Origin: Kiritimatiellia bacterium | GTDB lineage: Bacteria > Verrucomicrobiota > Kiritimatiellia > RFP12 > UBA1067 | Reading direction: 5' to 3' | DNA: 14,272 nt | NCBI GenBank assembly: GCA_017999015.1 | Contig: JAGOBZ010000032.1 | Coordinates: forward strand, 1 to 14,272 | Shown here: piece by piece, positions 1 to 6,836 of the stretch | How the letters are laid out: every line of letters starts with the position of its first letter | Position numbering within the stretch: the stretch's first letter is position 1 | Notes under the pieces: generated by a model | Database searches by the model: none | Seen by the model: the letters and a program-made list of their open reading frames with translations, nothing else | What the model was told of the DNA's origin: nothing | Translations under genes and position numbers: made by a program

Positions 1-1588
1 CCGCGCAGCGGGCCACGCCCGACAGCAGCGCGGCGTGCGGGTGGCCGTCCAGCGCTTTGGCGACCAGTGCGGCGAGATAGTTCGCGAGGCTGAGCGCGGC
101 CAGCAGGATCACAATGCCGACCACCAGATTCGGCAGATATTCGACCACGCGGCGCAGCAGGTCGGCGAGCTGCTGGAAGCGCAGCGAGGCGCAGGCCTGC
201 TGGGCGGTGATCAGCATGATGACCACGGCGGCGGCGGCGCCGAGCGCGCCGGAGGGCGGGAGCTGTCCCTCTTTGGCGGAGAGGAAGGTGAGCCCGAGGC
301 GTCCGGGCAGTGCGTCGAGCCCCACGCCGCTGAGGAAGGACTCGAGCAGCGAGCGCACGATCTTGGCGACCACGCAGCCGATGGCGACGATCACGGCGGC
401 GACCAGCAGCGCGGGCACGGCCTCCAGGATCTTCTGCAGCATCGCCTTGATCGGGTCGGAGATCGCCGTGATGCCGAGGCTGTCTACGGCCGAGACCAGG
501 ATCGGGATGAAGATGAAGAAGTAGGCGATCTTGGCGCAGATGCCGGAGAGGGTGTGGGTGCCGAGCACCTTGCCCAGGCCCAGCTTCGACGCGCCTGCGT
601 CAGCCCCGCTGGCGGAGAGGACATTGCTGACGACTTCACGCACGATCGTCGCCACGATGCGCCCGACGACCAGGATGATCGCCGCGGCGAAGAGGTTCGG
701 CAGGAAGCCGAGCGTTTTGGCGAGCATCTCTTGCAGCGGCGTCACGAGGGCCTGCTGACCCAGCGACTGCAGGAACGGCGGCACGCCGAAGAGCAGGATG
801 ACATAGAAGAGCAGGCGTCCGATCATGGCGCTGGGCGTCGGGGGCTGCGTGCCGTCGGCCGCGGGAACCGCCAGGTGCTTGCCGAAGCGCGAGTCGAACT
901 TCATCGCGCCCAGGGCGCGCGTCACGCCGGCCCTGACCACGGCGGCGACCACCCAGTAGACGAAGAGGATGACGGCGGCCTTGAGCAGATTCGGAATGGC
1001 GCCGACGATCCGGTCGAGGATATTCTGCAGCGGGCCGGCGACCATCGCGAGGTTCAGGGCGTTGAAGAAGGCCACGAAGCCGAATAAGATCAGCAGCCAT
1101 TTGACAGCCCCGCCGGCCAGTCCCGCCAGCGAGCGCGTCTGCCCGTCGGGTTGTTTGAGCAGGCTTTCCAGGCCCCAGTCGCGGATGGCGCGGTCGTCGA
1201 TTCGGGTCATGTTGAGCAGCTTGGTGACGCAGGCGCCGGCGAACTTGCCCGCCAGCCAGAAGGCCAGCAGCAGCACGAGCGCTTTGAGGACAACGGGAAT
1301 CGCGGCGGCGAACCGTTGGCCGGCCGGCAGCATCACATCCTGCCAGAGCTTGCGTCCCTGGCTGACCGCTTGACGTCCGCCGGAGCGCAGCGAGCCGCCC
1401 AGTTCAGAGGTCGCCTCGCCGACGGCCTGCACGCTCTGGCGGCTGGTTTCAAGCACGCCGGATGAGCGGACGTCGGGCGGCGGGACCGGTTCGGATGCGG
1501 TTTGAGACCGCAGCGCGTTCGGCGCGAGGAATACGCCTGCGAGCAGGAACCCCGCGAGCGTCATGCGTAGCGAGAGAACGTGTGCCAT
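1..1588 (-). CDS. Conserved TM-helix repeat membrane protein (mechanosensitive-channel-like), C-terminus beyond window
   Basis: The frame is open from ATG 1588 to the left edge: 529 codons with no stop, so the C-terminus lies outside. The start is fixed by AAGGAG at 1595-1600, six bases before the ATG, and by an upstream promoter. Residues 1-30 look like a signal peptide or first membrane segment, followed by a polar Pro/Ser-rich linker. The rest is a regular array: five membrane helices each begin with a Pro-containing motif, (I/L/V)P(N/A/V)L or close to it, with the Pro at about residues 98, 199, 297, 392 and 486. A second hydrophobic helix lies between each pair (about 156-180, 255-277, 348-372, 447-469). 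This is the pattern of the conserved TM-helix family (Pfam TM_helix, related to MscS-like and CmpX-like proteins). The soluble MscS beta domain is not visible, but could lie past the edge. Role inferred: inner-membrane channel or osmotic-stress protein. It is separated by 127 bp from rsmE and probably transcribed on its own. Confidence 0.8.
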   Translation of the reverse strand, partial: MAHVLSLRMTLAGFLLAGVFLAPNALRSQTASEPVPPPDVRSSGVLETSRQSVQAVGEATSELGGSLRSGGRQAVSQGRKLWQDVMLPAGQRFAAAIPVVLKALVLLLAFWLAGKFAGACVTKLLNMTRIDDRAIRDWGLESLLKQPDGQTRSLAGLAGGAVKWLLILFGFVAFFNALNLAMVAGPLQNILDRIVGAIPNLLKAAVILFVYWVVAAVVRAGVTRALGAMKFDSRFGKHLAVPAADGTQPPTPSAMIGRLLFYVILLFGVPPFLQSLGQQALVTPLQEMLAKTLGFLPNLFAAAIILVVGRIVATIVREVVSNVLSASGADAGASKLGLGKVLGTHTLSGICAKIAYFFIFIPILVSAVDSLGITAISDPIKAMLQKILEAVPALLVAAVIVAIGCVVAKIVRSLLESFLSGVGLDALPGRLGLTFLSAKEGQLPPSGALGAAAAVVIMLITAQQACASLRFQQLADLLRRVVEYLPNLVVGIVILLAALSLANYLAALVAKALDGHPHAALLSGVARCA

Positions 1589-1594
1589 ATGAGA

Positions 1595-1600
1595 CTCCTT
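1595..1600 (-). promoter_or_regulatory. Shine-Dalgarno site of the TM-helix repeat gene
   Basis: AAGGAG on the minus strand, six bases before ATG 1588. It decides this start over the internal Met at residue 9. It contrasts with jetB, dnaJ and rsmE upstream, which lack such a site. Confidence 0.7.
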
Positions 1601-1665
1601 TCGTGGTGTCCGCCGGCTGACGTACACGCGGCACCTCGCCGCATGCCCAGCCCGCAACGTGCGTA

Positions 1666-1694
1666 ACTATAGCCCGAAAGGCGCGGGTTGACAA
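1666..1694 (-). promoter_or_regulatory. Sigma70-type promoter of the TM-helix repeat gene
   Basis: On the minus strand there is TTGTCA (1689-1694, five of six consensus bases), a 17-base spacer, then TATAGT (1666-1671, five of six). Transcription would start near 1659, giving a leader of about 70 bases before ATG 1588. It lies in the 127-bp gap after rsmE. A small hairpin (CCTTG/CAAGG, 1696-1712) just upstream could weakly end the rsmE transcript but has no U-tract. Confidence 0.65.
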
Positions 1695-1715
1695 TCCTTG
1701 TTATGGGCAAGGGTC

Positions 1716-2438
1716 TCAAACGCTCTGCCAGGCACACGAGAGGACGCAAAGTCCGTACATGCAGGCAGTCTCGGCGCGCAGGACGCGAGGGCCGAGACTC
1801 ACAGCGATTGCGCCGGCCGTCATGAGCATGGCGAGTTCGGCGGGGGTGAAGTCGCCTTCCGGTCCGACAAACCACCCGGCTGACTGCGGCGGCACGCTGA
1901 AGGCGGCCAGCGCGTCACGCAGCGGCCGGGCCTCGGGCGTCAGTGCGGCGGCAAAGAGCGGGCGGGTTTGCGCGGTGCGAGCGAGGGCGGCGTCGAACGT
2001 CAGCGGGTCTGTGATCTCGGGCAACCATGCTGTACCGCATTGGCGCCCCGCCTCTTCAGCGATGCGCCGCCAGCGCGCGGCGTCCGCAGGGCGCGAGACC
2101 GTACGCGCGGAGAGCACCGGCACGATCTGCGCCGCGCCCAACTCCGTGGCCTTTTCGACCGTCCAGTCCATGTGCGCGCCCTTGCTGACGCAGGCGAAGA
2201 GCGTGAGCGCGCAGACGGGGCGCGGGTGTTCCAGAGCGGGAGCGGCGGCCGTGAACACTAAGCCATTCCGGTCAACGGCGCTGACGGTTACGGCGCGCGT
2301 GCGGCCATGGCCGTCGAAGAGCACGACAGGGTCACCTGAACGGACGCGCAACACGGTTTGCAGGTGGCGCGCCGCTTCGCGGGTGAGCGTGCAGGTGTCA
2401 GCGAGCAACTCTTCGGTTTTAACCAGGCAGCGGTGCAT
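1716..2438 (-). CDS. rsmE: 16S rRNA (uracil1498-N3)-methyltransferase RsmE
   Basis: 240 residues, the usual size for RsmE, a cytoplasmic SPOUT-class methyltransferase that makes m3U1498 in 16S rRNA from S-adenosylmethionine. The N-terminal part (about 1-70) is the PUA-like RNA-binding domain, with FDGHG at 41-45. The SPOUT domain shows the family signatures KGAHMDWTVEKATELG (86-101), VPVLSARTV (107-115), GPEGDFTPAE (192-201) and LGPRVLRAETA (215-225), the last two forming the knotted cofactor pocket. The usual Q-x-G-R site reads QCGT (133-136), a small deviation. The gene begins 18 bp after the dnaJ stop and has no Shine-Dalgarno site (the leader is pyrimidine-rich), so translation is probably coupled to dnaJ. 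The dnaJ-rsmE neighbourhood is common in bacteria. Confidence 0.95.
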   Translation of the reverse strand: MHRCLVKTEELLADTCTLTREAARHLQTVLRVRSGDPVVLFDGHGRTRAVTVSAVDRNGLVFTAAAPALEHPRPVCALTLFACVSKGAHMDWTVEKATELGAAQIVPVLSARTVSRPADAARWRRIAEEAGRQCGTAWLPEITDPLTFDAALARTAQTRPLFAAALTPEARPLRDALAAFSVPPQSAGWFVGPEGDFTPAELAMLMTAGAIAVSLGPRVLRAETACMYGLCVLSCAWQSV

Positions 2439-2456
2439 GCGGAAGGGGACGCAGCG

Positions 2457-3656
2457 TTAATGGCCCGTGTGTTTGCGCAGGGCATCGCGGCGTGCGAGAA
2501 AGGTTTCGGCAGCCTTGCGCTGGCGCGCGGCGTCCGGGAAGTTTTCAGCGCTGGCCAGCGCGTTGAATTCTTCGAGCAGCCGTTTCTGTTTGGAGGAAAG
2601 GTGGGCGGGCACTTCGAGTTCCACGCGCACATGGAGGTCGCCGACGCCGCCGTGAAGGTTGGGCATGCCCTTGTCGCGCAGGCGGAAGACCTTGTTGTTG
2701 GGCGTGCCGGCCGGGAGGCGGATGCGGGCGTGGCCGTCGGGCGTGGGGACCTCAATTTCCCCGCCCAGGGCGGCGAGCAGAGGGGAGACATGGACCGTGC
2801 ATGCCAGGTCGTCGTCCTGCCGCTGGAACAGTTCGTGGTCGCGCACGTGCAGCACCACGTAGAGGTCGCCGGCCTCGCCGCCGCGCAGACCGCTCTCGCC
2901 CTTGCCGGCGAGGCGTAAACGTGAACCGGTTTCCACGCCCTTGGGAATGCGCAGGGCGATGTGGCGCGGGGTTTTGACGCGGCCGCCGCCGCAGCAGCTC
3001 TTGCAGGGATTGCGGATGATCGTGCCCGCGCCTTGGCAGACCGGGCAGGTCTGGCGCATCTGGATGAAGCCGCCACCGACGATCACGACGCCGTGTCCGC
3101 CGCACTGGCGGCAGGTCTCGCGCGCGGAGCCGGAGGCGGCGCCGGTGCCGCGGCAGGTCGGGCAGGCGTCATTGATGTTCAGGTCCACCTCGCGCTCGGA
3201 GCCGAAGATCGCCTCCTCGAGGTCGATCTCGAGGTCAAAACGCAGGTCGTCGCCGCGCTGCGCGGCATTTGGATCGCGGGAACGGCGGCTGCGGCCTCCT
3301 CCTCCTCCTCCTCCGAAAATGTCGCCAAAGCCGCCGCCGAAGAAACTGCCGAGGATGTCTTGCAGGTCGATATCCTGCATGTGTGAGAAATCGCGCCCGA
3401 AGTCGAACCCGCCGGGGCCGAAGGCCGACTTCATGCCGGCGTGCCCGTACTGATCGTAGCGATGGCGCTTGTCGGTATCGCTCAGCACCTCATAGGCTTC
3501 ACACACCTCTTTGAATTTTTCGGCCGCCTCTTTATTGTCGGCGTTGCGGTCCGGGTGGTACTGCATGGCCAGCTTGCGGTAGGCCTTTTTTATCTCATCG
3601 GCGCTCGCGGTTTTGCCGATGCCGAGCACGTCGTAATAGTCGCGTTTGGTAGCCAT
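2457..3656 (-). CDS. dnaJ: Chaperone protein DnaJ (Hsp40)
   Basis: 399 residues with complete type-I DnaJ architecture. The J domain occupies about 1-72, with the HPD motif at 34-36 that stimulates DnaK ATPase. A Gly/Phe-rich linker follows (about 76-120), ending in a run of glycines, then a zinc-binding domain with four CxxCxGxG repeats (Cys pairs at 165/168, 182/185, 204/207, 218/221) and two C-terminal beta domains with a helical tail. It delivers unfolded substrates to DnaK in the cytoplasm. The gene follows grpE by 46 bp and precedes rsmE by 18 bp; dnaK is not in the window. There is no Shine-Dalgarno site before ATG 3656: the leader is a pyrimidine tract (see 3661-3679). The start is nonetheless certain from the conserved DYYDVLG at the N-terminus. 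Confidence 0.97.
   Translation of the reverse strand: MATKRDYYDVLGIGKTASADEIKKAYRKLAMQYHPDRNADNKEAAEKFKEVCEAYEVLSDTDKRHRYDQYGHAGMKSAFGPGGFDFGRDFSHMQDIDLQDILGSFFGGGFGDIFGGGGGGGRSRRSRDPNAAQRGDDLRFDLEIDLEEAIFGSEREVDLNINDACPTCRGTGAASGSARETCRQCGGHGVVIVGGGFIQMRQTCPVCQGAGTIIRNPCKSCCGGGRVKTPRHIALRIPKGVETGSRLRLAGKGESGLRGGEAGDLYVVLHVRDHELFQRQDDDLACTVHVSPLLAALGGEIEVPTPDGHARIRLPAGTPNNKVFRLRDKGMPNLHGGVGDLHVRVELEVPAHLSSKQKRLLEEFNALASAENFPDAARQRKAAETFLARRDALRKHTGH
3295..3314 (-). repeat. GGA trinucleotide run in dnaJ (polyglycine)
   Basis: Six CCT units plus CC on the plus strand, read as GGA repeats in dnaJ mRNA, encode the glycine run ending the Gly/Phe linker. The run is a possible slippage site in steps of one codon, and a purine-rich, Shine-Dalgarno-like stretch inside the message. 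Confidence 0.8.
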
Positions 3657-3660
3657 ATAA

Positions 3661-3679
3661 CGGGAGGGGGGAAGGAGGT
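3661..3679 (-). promoter_or_regulatory. Pyrimidine tract with anti-Shine-Dalgarno-like sequence upstream of dnaJ
   Basis: The grpE-dnaJ message here contains ACCTCCTT (3672-3679), matching the conserved 3' tail of 16S rRNA, followed by CCCCCCTCCC, and then ATG 3656. No ribosome-binding site is present. It could pair with the GGA run inside dnaJ or simply be an unstructured leader; a regulatory role is only a suggestion. Confidence 0.3.
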
Positions 3680-3702
3680 CTAAGGGAGCGTCCGGGTTCG
3701 GG

Positions 3703-4365
3703 TTAGTCCGTTACGTTAGACGGTTCATTGTCGGCGATCACGGGGTCGGGCGCGCCGGAGGAGACGATGACCTGTGCGGGGCGCAGCAGGCGACCGCCGA
3801 GCAGCCAGCCGCGGCGGAACTGGTCCATGACGATGTTGGCCGGGACCGTGGCGGAATTCATCTGGGAGAGGGCTTCATGGTAAGAGGGGTCAAAAGGCTC
3901 GCCCTTCGCATCCAGCGGCACCATGCCGTGGCGGTCGAGCAGGGCGAGAAACTGGTCGTAGACCAGCTTGACACCCACGACAAACGGCGCTGCGGGGTCG
4001 GTCGCCTGGGCCAGCGCCAGCTCGAGGTGGTCGATCACCGGGAGCAGGTCGCCGAGCAGTTCCTCGTTGGCGCGTTTGATCCAATCTTCGCGTTCGCGGA
4101 GTTGGCGCTTGCGATAGTTGTCGAAATCGGCCATCAGGCGCGCGTAACGGTCTTTCAGAATCAGCAGCTCCTCCTTTTCCGGAATGGCCGCCGCGACGGC
4201 GGGCCCGGCCGTCACGTCAGCCTGCGCGGCGGAGTCTAAGGGCTCGGCCGGGGTGGCGGCGTCGGCTTCGTTCGCGGCGGCATCCGTGACGGGCGTCTCG
4301 GCCGGATCAGGTGTCACAGGAATGGGTGCTGTGTCATGTTCGGAGTTCTTTTTCTTGCTAAACAT
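3703..4365 (-). CDS. grpE: Nucleotide exchange factor GrpE
   Basis: 220 residues from the chosen ATG 4365. The frame is open further upstream to 4506, but residues before MFSKKKN look untranslated, and AAGGA sits about ten bases before 4365. Residues 1-58 are an acidic, Ala/Pro/Thr-rich disordered tail. A long dimerising coiled coil follows (about 60-115) with the signatures RYARLMADFDNYRKR and LLPVIDHLELAL. The compact beta domain carries GEPFDPSYHEAL and the family end motif GWLLGGRLLRPAQVIVS. It releases ADP from DnaK in the cytoplasm. It is the first gene of grpE-dnaJ-rsmE and follows jetB across 171 bp in which I found no convincing promoter and no CIRCE element, so its heat regulation cannot be read from the sequence. 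Confidence 0.95.
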   Translation of the reverse strand: MFSKKKNSEHDTAPIPVTPDPAETPVTDAAANEADAATPAEPLDSAAQADVTAGPAVAAAIPEKEELLILKDRYARLMADFDNYRKRQLREREDWIKRANEELLGDLLPVIDHLELALAQATDPAAPFVVGVKLVYDQFLALLDRHGMVPLDAKGEPFDPSYHEALSQMNSATVPANIVMDQFRRGWLLGGRLLRPAQVIVSSGAPDPVIADNEPSNVTD

Positions 4366-4536
4366 AGTGTGAAGGTCCTTTTGAGCATCCATGCGGCACA
4401 ACGGAAAGGCCGCGGTGTTCCACGCCACAGGCACTCGCTTGTGCGGCGAAAAGGGTCGTGGTGAGTAACGGGCAAACAGTGAAACACAGTCGCATCGGAT
4501 AGTCAAGGCGGCGGAATTCTGCGAATCGGCGTTGTC

Positions 4537-5178
4537 TTACTCGCGGGGACAAGGGTCTTCATTGAGCGGACGGGAGATGCGTTGCACGCTGTAATGCCAG
4601 AGCGCCGGCAGGCATTCGTAGATGGTGTCGTCTTGCTCGATGCGTTCATCATCGGGCGGATCAAGCTTGGCTAAGAAACGGTATTTTTCGAGTTGCGGCA
4701 TGACCGGACGGAGTATCCGGCGCACATCCTCTTCGGAATATCCGGATGTCTGTTCGGGAAAGATTTCAAGAAAACGGCTGCGCGCGTAGAGCAGCAGGTC
4801 GCCGAACCGGAAACGGATGTTGTCGGGTTCTTCCACGCTGGCGGACTCCTCCTCCAGACGGCTCTCGAAAAACTCCAGGAGCAGCATGAAGGCAAGGCAC
4901 TCGTCGCGGCGCGTGAAGGAAAAAAGATCGCGGTTTGAAGGCGTGATGCGGTCGTTGAACCACTCGGGCTTGTAAAGCCTCGCGCATTTGGCATCGGCCA
5001 CGAGCTGCCAGCCGAACGTCTCCTCGAAAAAGGCTGCAAATTCGCGCTGGTACCGGCGCAGGAAGAGGAAATGCTCCTCATGGTCGGTCTTATAAAAATA
5101 AGGTCCCTCGAGCAGGATGTTGAGCACGGCCTGAACGCGGGCTTTCTGATTTTGGAGAAGTGTGTCAAATGCGGACAT
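4537..5178 (-). CDS. MukE/MksE/JetB-like SMC-accessory (kite) protein
   Basis: 213 residues, mostly helical, charged, no signal peptide, cytoplasmic. The layout resembles JetB/MksE proteins (DUF4194- or DUF6063-type), which sit as tandem winged helices on a kleisin. Visible similarities: an N-terminal helix pair with FLRRYQREFAAFFEETFGWQL (residues 39-59, quoted only for position by its ends F39 and L59); then a VADAKCARLYK strand-helix (60-70); FSFTRRDECLAFMLLLEFF (86-104), matching the 'Rrd-L-LLLLLE' core of the family; a second domain with a DVRRILRPVMPQLEKYRFL helix (151-169); and IYECLPALWHY near the end (187-197). It starts 2 bp after the jetA stop, so the two are translationally coupled, and it has no Shine-Dalgarno site. 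No SMC ATPase or JetD follows; grpE does. The family call is from remembered patterns only. Confidence 0.6.
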   Translation of the reverse strand: MSAFDTLLQNQKARVQAVLNILLEGPYFYKTDHEEHFLFLRRYQREFAAFFEETFGWQLVADAKCARLYKPEWFNDRITPSNRDLFSFTRRDECLAFMLLLEFFESRLEEESASVEEPDNIRFRFGDLLLYARSRFLEIFPEQTSGYSEEDVRRILRPVMPQLEKYRFLAKLDPPDDERIEQDDTIYECLPALWHYSVQRISRPLNEDPCPRE

Positions 5179-5180
5179 GA

Positions 5181-6695
5181 TTATACCGGGGGAGGCGGGT
5201 CAACGGTGTGGACGAGGATATCGGGAAAGGTGAGGGTGTTGCGGTCGGCGGCGATCGCAACAAGATCGTGCGTCGGACTCACCCTGAAACCGATCCGTGC
5301 GAGGCGCGCGCCTTGTCCGAGCAATCCGCTGCGGGAGAGTTCCATAAGGCGTGGAAAATCATCGAAGCCGCTGAAGCGCCCGTGAGAAGCCCGCGCTGGC
5401 GTGCCGTTGTTTTTGCCGCTGAGGCCGCAGGCCGTCATCCAGTCAGCGAGAGCGCGCAGGCGCGCCTCTTCCAGCGACTGCGGCGGGCGGTCCGCGGTGC
5501 GGGGCTTTTCGCTGAGCCACAGCGTGGGCTCTTCGCGCAGTCGCTGGCGATCCCAGCGCGGTTCCGGAGGGCGGGCCTTTTCATTTTCGTCCCAGAAATG
5601 CATGTCGCCGATCATGCGTGCAGGGGCCAACAGCGAGGCGAGGAAAGCACTCGGGACAGCTTCGGCAGGGGTCGCCGCGATTTCCGTGATGCGTGCGCGC
5701 AAATCTTCAAGACGGTGGCTGCGCCGTTCGAGTTCGCGTAGATGCGTGTAGAGTTTGCGCCAGACCAGCAGTGCGGCCGTGTTGACGCGGGCGCACAACT
5801 GTTCTAGGGAGCCTTCCTCCGCATAAAAGGCGGCGAGGTCGGCCAGCGTGCGTTCGGGGTGGGGCAGACGGGTGCGCATCAGGTGAGGCGTGGCGCGCGT
5901 CTCTTCTTCCATGATGGCAAGGCAGGCTTGCCAACGCGCGGTGAGCCGGCCTTGCCGCAGTCTGCTGAGTTCCGGCGTGATCTCGGTGCGCAGGGTATGG
6001 ATACGGCTGAGGAACTGTTTCAGGAAACGCTCAAGTTCAGAGAGGATGATGCGCGCCTCGCCTGCATCGTATCGTCCGCTGGCGAAGCCGAGCAGGCGGA
6101 TGTTGAAGTCGCCGAGGGCTTGGCTGGCGTTTTCGGTGAGCGTGACCATGCGGGTGAGCCGATAAAATATGCCCCGCGCCGTTTCGTAATCCAGGGCGTC
6201 AATGCCGGTTTTGTTGAAAAGGCGCACCGTTTCACGCAGGGAGCCGATCATCTCGGAGAGCAGATCGCGCGTGTCGGCGTCGGCCGGTTCAAGATCATCA
6301 CGGCGACGGGCTTCGAGCCAAAGCATGAAGGCCGCGGCTTCATCCGTGATCCGGTAGCGGAATTTTCGGCGGCGTGTGTCTTTATAGCCGCGCAGCCGTT
6401 CTTTTTCCAAACGGTCGGTGAGCAAATTCCACAGCAGCAGTTGGCGCAAATCCTGGTTGAAGCTCTCCTGAGAATAGAGACCGTCGGCCATATCGGCGCA
6501 CAAGGCGGCGAAGAGGTCGTCGTGCAGCGGTTCAGGTTCGTGCCTGCGCCGGAAATCCAGCAGCGCGGCAAGGATCGAAACATACCAGACTGCACGCTCT
6601 GAGAGCAGCAGGTTGCCGGCCTCACGGTTGCGTCTTTCAAGCAGCTCGGCGGCGCGGGGGAGCAAAGCGATTGCGTGATCGGGCGTCTCGGTCAT
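5181..6695 (-). CDS. MukF/MksF/JetA-like kleisin of a Wadjet/MksBEF-type condensin
   Basis: 504 residues from ATG 6695. The frame also holds an upstream ATG at 6731; neither has a Shine-Dalgarno site, and I prefer 6695 for its MTETPDHA start. Residues about 25-130 look like the N-terminal winged helix of MukF/JetA proteins, ending in KERLRGYKDTRRRKFRYRI (residues 98-116), where a basic loop leads to the last strand. A helical bundle follows (135-310), with coiled-coil stretches near 215-245 and 315-340, a Pro-rich linker (375-410), and a C-terminal region (440-495) that could be the second winged helix binding an SMC head. In Wadjet and MksBEF systems this subunit bridges the ATPase dimer and recruits the JetB/MksE dimer to load DNA. 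The following gene, 2 bp away, has JetB features, which supports the call. DUF2397 is an alternative family. The expected SMC and nuclease genes are absent here. Confidence 0.6.
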   Translation of the reverse strand: MTETPDHAIALLPRAAELLERRNREAGNLLLSERAVWYVSILAALLDFRRRHEPEPLHDDLFAALCADMADGLYSQESFNQDLRQLLLWNLLTDRLEKERLRGYKDTRRRKFRYRITDEAAAFMLWLEARRRDDLEPADADTRDLLSEMIGSLRETVRLFNKTGIDALDYETARGIFYRLTRMVTLTENASQALGDFNIRLLGFASGRYDAGEARIILSELERFLKQFLSRIHTLRTEITPELSRLRQGRLTARWQACLAIMEEETRATPHLMRTRLPHPERTLADLAAFYAEEGSLEQLCARVNTAALLVWRKLYTHLRELERRSHRLEDLRARITEIAATPAEAVPSAFLASLLAPARMIGDMHFWDENEKARPPEPRWDRQRLREEPTLWLSEKPRTADRPPQSLEEARLRALADWMTACGLSGKNNGTPARASHGRFSGFDDFPRLMELSRSGLLGQGARLARIGFRVSPTHDLVAIAADRNTLTFPDILVHTVDPPPPV

Positions 6696-6776
6696 GACTG
6701 TGTTACATGTTATCAAAGCTGATTCAGGCATGCCATAATGATATTGGGCGCCCGTCGCGACTCAGCTTCGCGGAGT

Positions 6777-6806
6777 TTGCATGTGGCCGTCTGCACTTGG
6801 TACAAT
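6777..6806 (+). promoter_or_regulatory. Sigma70-type promoter of the glycosidase operon
   Basis: TTGCAT (6777-6782), an 18-base spacer, and TACAAT (6801-6806, five of six consensus bases) lie 30 bases before ATG 6837, with AAGGGGAGGGGAG between. They sit in the 141-bp gap between this operon and the divergent jetA-like gene. No clear operator palindrome was found. Confidence 0.55.
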
Positions 6807-6836
6807 GATCGTCGAATTATGAAAGGGGAGGGGAGT

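Noticed and set aside
35..1087. Open plus-strand frame of 350 codons
   Set aside because: Its product is a low-complexity Gly/Asp/Glu/His/Arg mix typical of antisense frames in GC-rich DNA. The minus strand encodes a coherent membrane protein with repeats, promoter and ribosome site.
4366..4536. Possible CIRCE element or heat-shock promoter before grpE
   Set aside because: Only a GAGTGC half-site-like string occurs, without the paired TTAGCACTC arm. TTGACT is present, but no matching -10 box at the right distance.
4537..6695. Reading the gene pair as housekeeping ScpA/ScpB
   Set aside because: The kleisin is about twice ScpA's usual length and the partner does not show ScpB patterns; the MukF/MukE-like layout fits better.
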